From the NCBI RefSeq assembly GCF_021531355.1, contig NZ_JADYTS010000030.1:1-36651 (forward strand): a DNA stretch of 36,651 bases. Direction: 5' to 3'. The position numbers were made by a program, and so were the translations under genes. The notes under the pieces are model-generated. The model worked only from the letters and a program-made list of their open reading frames with translations, did not search any database and was not told the DNA's origin. This document shows positions 32,781 to 36,651 of the stretch, one piece after another. How positions within the stretch are numbered: the first letter of the stretch is position 1; each line of letters opens with the position of its first letter. This DNA comes from Leyella stercorea. Lineage in GTDB: Bacteria > Bacteroidota > Bacteroidia > Bacteroidales > Bacteroidaceae.

Positions 32781-35531
32781 TTACCATTGAAACGGAGCAC
32801 CACAGTCAGGGCAGCATGGTGTGCCTTGCGCTATGCGGATGGTGTGTCCGCAGTTATAGCATTGACATTCTATCAGGTCCTGCTTAGGGGCTGCTTCTTG
32901 TGGAGCTGTCTGCTGAGGAGCTTGCTGACTGGCTGCATTGCCGCCTATTCCTCCGTTAAAGGCGTTCAGGTTGTTGGCAGCTGCCGAGCTTACCTGCGAG
33001 ATATTGTTCATTGCCACATCCTGAGTATGGTCTACACGCTCCTGCTGTCGGCGGTTGTCCTCTTCCAGCTGGCTTATACGCTGCTGCTGTTGTGTCTGCT
33101 GAGCACCGCTAATGCCGGTGGCAGTATCCTTTATCATGCCAGCCATCTTCATCATCGCCTCCATCTGTGCGTTGCTGTTCTGCTGCTGCATCTGTAGCAT
33201 CTGCTGCATCATGGCTTCCTTCTCGGCAGCGGTCTTTCGCAAGGCGTCGGCTTCCTTCTCGCCATTGTAGGCGTTAGCCATTGCCACCTGTGCGTCTGCG
33301 GTGAGGTGAGAGAGCTGTGCTGCACGTATCTGTTCTGCCGTCATATTGGCAAACTGGTTGTCGCGATTGATCTGCTCGTTGCTCTCGATGGTGGCTATAT
33401 TCTCTTCGTGCTGATACTTCTGCTGGTCAATCTGCTGCTGCATCTGCGCCATCTGCTGTAGCTTGTCCATCTGGCGCTGGTGACGATTGGCTTCCAGCTG
33501 CTCGTCGTCCATCTTCTCCTGACGGTTGCGCTCGTAGGCGAGGCGGTCGTCTTCCAGTTTCTCGTTGCGAGCGAGCAGATGGTCTTCCTTATCTATTTCG
33601 CGCTGGCGCATGAGTTGTTTGAAGTCGTAGTCGTCTTCTTGGGTTTTGCGGTCACGCTGGCGGTTGTATTCCTTTTCCTCCTGCATCCACTGGCGCTCAC
33701 GCTCTTCGTCTTCGATGCCCCAGTTGCGGCGGCGCTCCAAGTCTTCGCGTTCCCAGTCATGGTCAGTGCGCGAGTCGTCGAGAGCCCACTCTGCTTTGAG
33801 ACGGGCAGCGTCGATGTTCTGCTGACTCTGTATGCGCATTATCTCCGTTATCTCTTCACGCGGGATTCTCTTATGTGCAAGTTCGTCTTCGAGCACCTCC
33901 ATCTCCTCCTGCTTCACGAGGCGGTTGCGGCGAAGGTCTTCCAAAGCCTCGAACTCTTCCTCCTCGGTCTTTGCCTCACGTATGCGCTTCTGGCTTTCAA
34001 GCATCTGCACAAACTCGTTTAGCTCGTCGTCATGCAGAAGCTGGTCCATATTGAGATTCTGGAGAGCATGGCGCAGTTCTTCGGCGTTCTTTGCCGAAGC
34101 TATCTGCTGGGCGTTAGCCTCCACCTCCATACGGTTGCGGAACTCGCCCGTGCGGTGCATGTAGTCGAGTTCCTTCTCTGTATTATACAGCTGACGCTCC
34201 ACCTGACGGAAACGCTCGAAGTCCTTATTGTTGTCGGTGATGTTCAGCACCTGAGTGCATTCTATGCCATACACCTGCTGATTGATGGTCTGACGGATAT
34301 GTTCTTTCAGAGCGTTGACCATGTCGACGGTCAATCCGCCTTGTTCGTAGTTCTGATTGCGAAGCTCCTGTCGCAGCAATGTCTCTACGGTACCGCTGAG
34401 CATCTGCTGCAACTCTCTTGTGGTGACGCTGTTGCGGTCGGCGAGATAATTGGTGGCAAAGGCATGGATGTCATTGACGCTCATCTGGAGCGACACACCT
34501 ATCTGCACGTCATGCATGCCCATCGGAATGGTATAGGGCTGGAAGGCAAGATTGCCGTCCTCCTTAATAGCACCGCCGAATGTGAGCGTGATGAAACGGT
34601 TGCTGACTATATAAACTGACAGGATAGGAGCCTGAGTGATGCGAGCCAAGATGCGGGCATAATTCAGCTGACGCTTCTTGGCTTTCTCCTTCTGCTCACC
34701 CTTCTTCTCGCCGAAGATGATGCGGCCAAGCCAACTGAAACCTCTGCCTACTTCGCCCACGATACCGAGCTCGCGGAATGTGGGCTGAGCCAGACGTTTG
34801 CGGTCGCGTTCACGCTTTTCGGCTTCAGCCATGTCTTTCTCAGCCTTCTCCACAGCCGCCTTGATGGCAGCCTGCTCCTCTTCCAACGACTTATAGAATA
34901 GGTAGGCACCAGCCGAAAGAGTGGAAACCAGCTCACCATTAGCAAAGATGATGGCGGTGCAACCTTCCTGCACTATTATTCCCTTGAGTTTCTCTATCTC
35001 GTCAAGTTCGCGTTCGCTGATCTTGCGGGCTATCTCGCCGGGCTGAATGTTCCAGATGGTTCTGCCGCGCACCACGTCAACACCATCTACTGCCTCCATA
35101 CTGCGACGGTCACGACTACGCTCTGCTTCGCGTTCGGCTGCCATCTGTGCCTGTTCAGCCTGCTGCTGCGCGTTTCGTGCCTCACGTATTTCGGCACGTC
35201 CCTCAGCTGCCTGCTGATTTAGGGCCTGTCTTTGCTCTTCGGCTATCTGACGATTGAGCGCACCACCGGTCATGGCGTTAGCAACAGAGCGCACGGCATT
35301 GGTGAACATTCCCTTGCTTGGTTGTGGAGATTGTGTGGTAGGGGCTTGTGGCATAACAGGTCGCTGCGGTTGCATCGGGCGCTGTGGCATAACAGGTGCT
35401 TGAGGACGCACAGGCTGTGGAGCCTGAGGTTGCTGAGGTGCCTGAGGTTGCAAGCTGACGGGTTGTCCACACTTGGTACAAAATTTCATTCCTGGTTGTA
35501 GCGTTGCGCCACACTTTTTGCAATATGTCAT
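32781..35531 (-). CDS. giant SPFH-like coiled-coil protein with zinc ribbons at both ends
   Basis: A 916-residue cytoplasmic protein. N-terminal zinc ribbon C4xxC7...C18xxC21; Pro/Gln-rich linker (about 27-72); short helical stretch; SPFH-like region about 150-470 (GRTIWNIQPGEIARKI, IIVQEGCTAIIFANGELVST, then LSVYIVSNRFITLTFGGAI, PMGMHDVQIGVSLQMSVND and VYGIECTQVLNITDNNKDF); very long charged Glu/Arg/Gln coiled coil about 470-835; short Gly/Asn stretch; and a second zinc ribbon C891xxC894...C907xxC910 at the end. The order resembles virion-core-protein-like SPFH proteins with zinc ribbons, but the coiled coil is unusually long. It follows the 67-residue membrane protein by 41 bp. Confidence 0.83.
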   Translation of the reverse strand: MTYCKKCGATLQPGMKFCTKCGQPVSLQPQAPQQPQAPQPVRPQAPVMPQRPMQPQRPVMPQAPTTQSPQPSKGMFTNAVRSVANAMTGGALNRQIAEEQRQALNQQAAEGRAEIREARNAQQQAEQAQMAAEREAERSRDRRSMEAVDGVDVVRGRTIWNIQPGEIARKISERELDEIEKLKGIIVQEGCTAIIFANGELVSTLSAGAYLFYKSLEEEQAAIKAAVEKAEKDMAEAEKRERDRKRLAQPTFRELGIVGEVGRGFSWLGRIIFGEKKGEQKEKAKKRQLNYARILARITQAPILSVYIVSNRFITLTFGGAIKEDGNLAFQPYTIPMGMHDVQIGVSLQMSVNDIHAFATNYLADRNSVTTRELQQMLSGTVETLLRQELRNQNYEQGGLTVDMVNALKEHIRQTINQQVYGIECTQVLNITDNNKDFERFRQVERQLYNTEKELDYMHRTGEFRNRMEVEANAQQIASAKNAEELRHALQNLNMDQLLHDDELNEFVQMLESQKRIREAKTEEEEFEALEDLRRNRLVKQEEMEVLEDELAHKRIPREEITEIMRIQSQQNIDAARLKAEWALDDSRTDHDWEREDLERRRNWGIEDEERERQWMQEEKEYNRQRDRKTQEDDYDFKQLMRQREIDKEDHLLARNEKLEDDRLAYERNRQEKMDDEQLEANRHQRQMDKLQQMAQMQQQIDQQKYQHEENIATIESNEQINRDNQFANMTAEQIRAAQLSHLTADAQVAMANAYNGEKEADALRKTAAEKEAMMQQMLQMQQQNSNAQMEAMMKMAGMIKDTATGISGAQQTQQQQRISQLEEDNRRQQERVDHTQDVAMNNISQVSSAAANNLNAFNGGIGGNAASQQAPQQTAPQEAAPKQDLIECQCYNCGHTIRIAQGTPCCPDCGAPFQW

Positions 35532-35572
35532 AATAGTTATTATTTTTAAGGTTATGGGACTGACTTATGAAT

Positions 35573-35776
35573 TTAGAATACGGAACAAGCGAGAACAATA
35601 AGAACGAAGGCGACGAAAATAAACCAGAAGAATCTGACGAAGCATCCAATACATCCAGTGATTCCACTACCTAAGAAGCCTCCAAATAAACCCAACAATT
35701 GAACACCCCAGCCCAAGAGGCCAAGTACAACAAATAATATAATTCCTATAAGAATAATCAGTAATATAGCTCCCAT
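35573..35776 (-). CDS. small glycine-rich two-TM membrane protein
   Basis: A 67-residue protein that is almost wholly hydrophobic: TM1 about 3-25, a glycine-rich turn (GLFGGFLGSGITGCIGC, 30-46) and TM2 about 47-66. No known family is recognised. It is the first gene after the direct-repeat promoter at 35805-35850 and precedes the 916-residue SPFH-like gene by 41 bp, so it may be the membrane anchor or pore of that system. Being hydrophobic and short it could instead be a holin-like peptide; the sequence cannot decide. Confidence 0.65.
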   Translation of the reverse strand: MGAILLIILIGIILFVVLGLLGWGVQLLGLFGGFLGSGITGCIGCFVRFFWFIFVAFVLIVLACSVF

Positions 35777-35804
35777 GTTATAAAAATTATCATTAAGTAA
35801 GGAG

Positions 35805-35850
35805 CAAAGTTATCAGATATTTATGACCTGTACAAGTCCATAATGGTTCA
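35805..35850 (-). promoter_or_regulatory. promoter with direct-repeat element, SPFH/protease operon
   Basis: On the minus strand the 19-mer TGAACCATTATGGACTTGT (35850-35832), 19 nt, then TAACTTTG (35812-35805), 28 nt before the ATG of the 67-residue gene. It matches the element at 36454-36499 in all 19 bases and that at 23923-23968 in 16 of 19. Confidence 0.75.
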
Positions 35851-35882
35851 CAAATGAAAATTATACAGACAAGGTAGTCTAT

Positions 35883-35943
35883 AAAAACAACTAAGGCGTT
35901 AAAGTAATCGTTTCGTCAAAATGAAACAGATTACTTTAACGCC
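35883..35943 (-). terminator. intrinsic terminator after the TonB_C gene
   Basis: A perfect 15-bp stem (35895-35909 with 35929-35943, GGCGTTAAAGTAATC and its complement) carries an inner 5-bp stem GTTTC/GAAAC. On the minus strand TTAGTTGTTTTTAT follows. It starts 58 nt past the TonB_C stop and insulates the operon below. Confidence 0.88.
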
Positions 35944-35976
35944 AAAATATAAAAATAAAGACTATTTTATTAATTC

Positions 35977-35999
35977 TCTGAACTTGCGAAAGTTCAATT
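35977..35999. repeat. 23-bp dispersed repeat, second copy
   Basis: Exact copy of 30024-30046. The core GAACTT-GCGA-AAGTTC is a small hairpin. Here it lies 2 nt 3' of the TonB_C stop codon, in non-coding sequence, whereas the other copy is read as the end of the 913-residue protein. Confidence 0.65.
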
Positions 36000-36001
36000 A
36001 A

Positions 36002-36424
36002 TTAATTTAAACTGAAAGTAATTGGTAATTGAAACTTCACTGGCACAGGCTTTCCATCCTGCTTACCTGGTATCCATTTGGGCATAGCCTTTACAAGACG
36101 TAATGCTTCTCTGTCAATAGAAGGGTCAACACTACCTCCTATTCGCACGTCGGTGAGGCTACCATCAGCCTCGACTTTAAACAATACTATTACCCTACCT
36201 TGAATTCCATTTTCTGCAGGAACACTTGGATATTTAAGATTCTCTTTAAGATAAGCCACTAAAGCCTTCTCACCACCAGGAAACACAGGCATCTCTTCTA
36301 CTACTTGGCTTGATTTTGCTTTCTCGGTTTTCTCTACTTCTTGATTTTGCTGACAAAAAGCATGAGAAGTAGCAAGAACGGATAGAACTGCCACTAAAAG
36401 AATTTTTAATACTCCGTTTTTCAT
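36002..36424 (-). CDS. periplasmic TonB C-terminal domain protein
   Basis: A 140-residue exported protein. Residues 1-24 are a signal peptide (LLVAVLSVLATSHAFCQ); about 45-140 are a TonB_C domain with MPVFPGGEKALVAYLKENLKYP, GRVIVLFKVEADGSL and MPKWIPGKQDGKPV, ending in LPITFSLN. There is no N-terminal TM anchor or proline-rich spacer, so it is not a full TonB energy transducer; free-standing TonB_C proteins are common in Bacteroidetes, where they may act with TonB-dependent receptors or other envelope partners. It has its own promoter and terminator and shares its promoter element with the operon below. Confidence 0.87.
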   Translation of the reverse strand: MKNGVLKILLVAVLSVLATSHAFCQQNQEVEKTEKAKSSQVVEEMPVFPGGEKALVAYLKENLKYPSVPAENGIQGRVIVLFKVEADGSLTDVRIGGSVDPSIDREALRLVKAMPKWIPGKQDGKPVPVKFQLPITFSLN

Positions 36425-36453
36425 ATTTTGACGTTTTTATAGTTTTATAAAAA

Positions 36454-36499
36454 CAAAGGTAATGGATATTTATTTTGCAAACAAGTCCATAATGGTTCA
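36454..36499 (-). promoter_or_regulatory. promoter with direct-repeat element, TonB_C gene
   Basis: On the minus strand TGAACCATTATGGACTTGT (36499-36481), 19 nt, then TACCTTTG (36461-36454), 29 nt before the ATG. The 19-mer is identical to that of the SPFH/protease operon. Confidence 0.75.
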
Positions 36500-36540
36500 T
36501 TGACAAAAAAATTGGAAACATGTTATTATGTCCAGATACA

Positions 36541-36569
36541 AAAAAAGGTCTCCAAAGTCGTTAGACCTT
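36541..36569 (-). terminator. rRNA operon terminator
   Basis: AAGGTCT (36569-36563, minus strand) pairs with AGACCTT (36551-36545) around an 11-nt loop, followed by a run of T (36546-36541). It lies about 20 nt past the 3' end of the 5S gene. Confidence 0.8.
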
Positions 36570-36588
36570 GAAGACCCAAAGTAAAGAA

Positions 36589-36651
36589 GGCAGCCACCTA
36601 CTCTCCCGCATTGCATTGCAGTACCATCGGCGCAAGCGGGCTTAACTTCTC
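36589..36651 (-). rRNA. 5S ribosomal RNA, 3' part
   Basis: The minus strand reads GAGAAGTTAAGCCCGCTTGC, then GCCGATGGTACTGC and GGGAGAGTAGGTGGCTGCC, the conserved 3' half of bacterial 5S rRNA. About 63 of some 110 nt are inside the window; the 5' part, and presumably 23S and 16S, lie beyond the right edge. Confidence 0.93.

Noticed and set aside
25622..35531. Prophage or integrative element
   Set aside because: SPFH proteins with zinc ribbons are called virion-core-like, but no integrase, capsid, terminase, tRNA site or flanking direct repeats are visible in the window.
36002..36424. Full TonB energy transducer
   Set aside because: The N-terminus is a cleavable signal peptide and there is no Pro-rich spacer; only the TonB_C domain is present.

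Overview
The window looks like chromosome of a Bacteroidales bacterium, most likely of the Prevotella group. Supporting signs are the order histidine kinase / DUF177 / rpmF / fabH / era / der, Bacteroidetes-type promoters (TAnnTTTG at -7 with a TTTG-like -33), lack of obvious Shine-Dalgarno sites, several fimbrillin-like and BspA-like leucine-rich-repeat lipoproteins, and intergenic arrays of AATTCAAAA-type repeats. Every gene I accept lies on the minus strand, co-oriented with an rRNA operon whose 5S gene enters at the right edge, so transcription runs from high to low coordinates.

Region 1 (0-13 kb) is mostly housekeeping. In transcription order: orphan sensor histidine kinase, DUF177 protein, L32 (rpmF), FabH, terminator, Era, repeat-rich spacer, Der, terminator, small NTF2-like lipoprotein, then a probable dxs-trkA-trkH operon, a spacer, and a type I mannose-6-phosphate isomerase.

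Region 2 (12.3-23.9 kb) is a tightly packed probable nine-gene surface operon. It begins at a promoter near 23.93 kb and ends in a hairpin at 12.29 kb. It encodes a fimbrillin-like lipoprotein, two tandemly duplicated fimbrillin/LRR hybrid lipoproteins, another fimbrillin-like lipoprotein, two exported proteins of unknown function, an LRR lipoprotein with fibronectin-like N-terminal domains, a small HTH-like protein and finally a membrane-anchored Ser/Thr protein kinase.

Region 3 (24-35.8 kb) is the accessory part and the best candidate for an undescribed system. A short glycine-rich membrane protein precedes a 916-residue SPFH-like, zinc-ribbon, coiled-coil protein, a 913-residue cytoplasmic protein with a gingipain/C25-like His-Cys peptidase fold, an SPFH protein ending in a GYF_2 domain, an LRR protein with an acidic linker and a TerB-like C-terminus, a double TerB-like/zinc-ribbon/two-TM protein, and a GIY-YIG-like protein. 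A strong hairpin closes the unit. A separate 467-residue cysteine-rich protein follows.

Region 4 (35.8-36.65 kb) holds a periplasmic TonB_C-domain protein and the 5S rRNA end. Three transcription units (the fimbrillin operon, the SPFH/protease operon and the TonB_C gene) share an almost identical 19-bp direct-repeat element exactly 19 bp upstream of a TAnnTTTG box, which suggests one regulon linking surface and intracellular systems.
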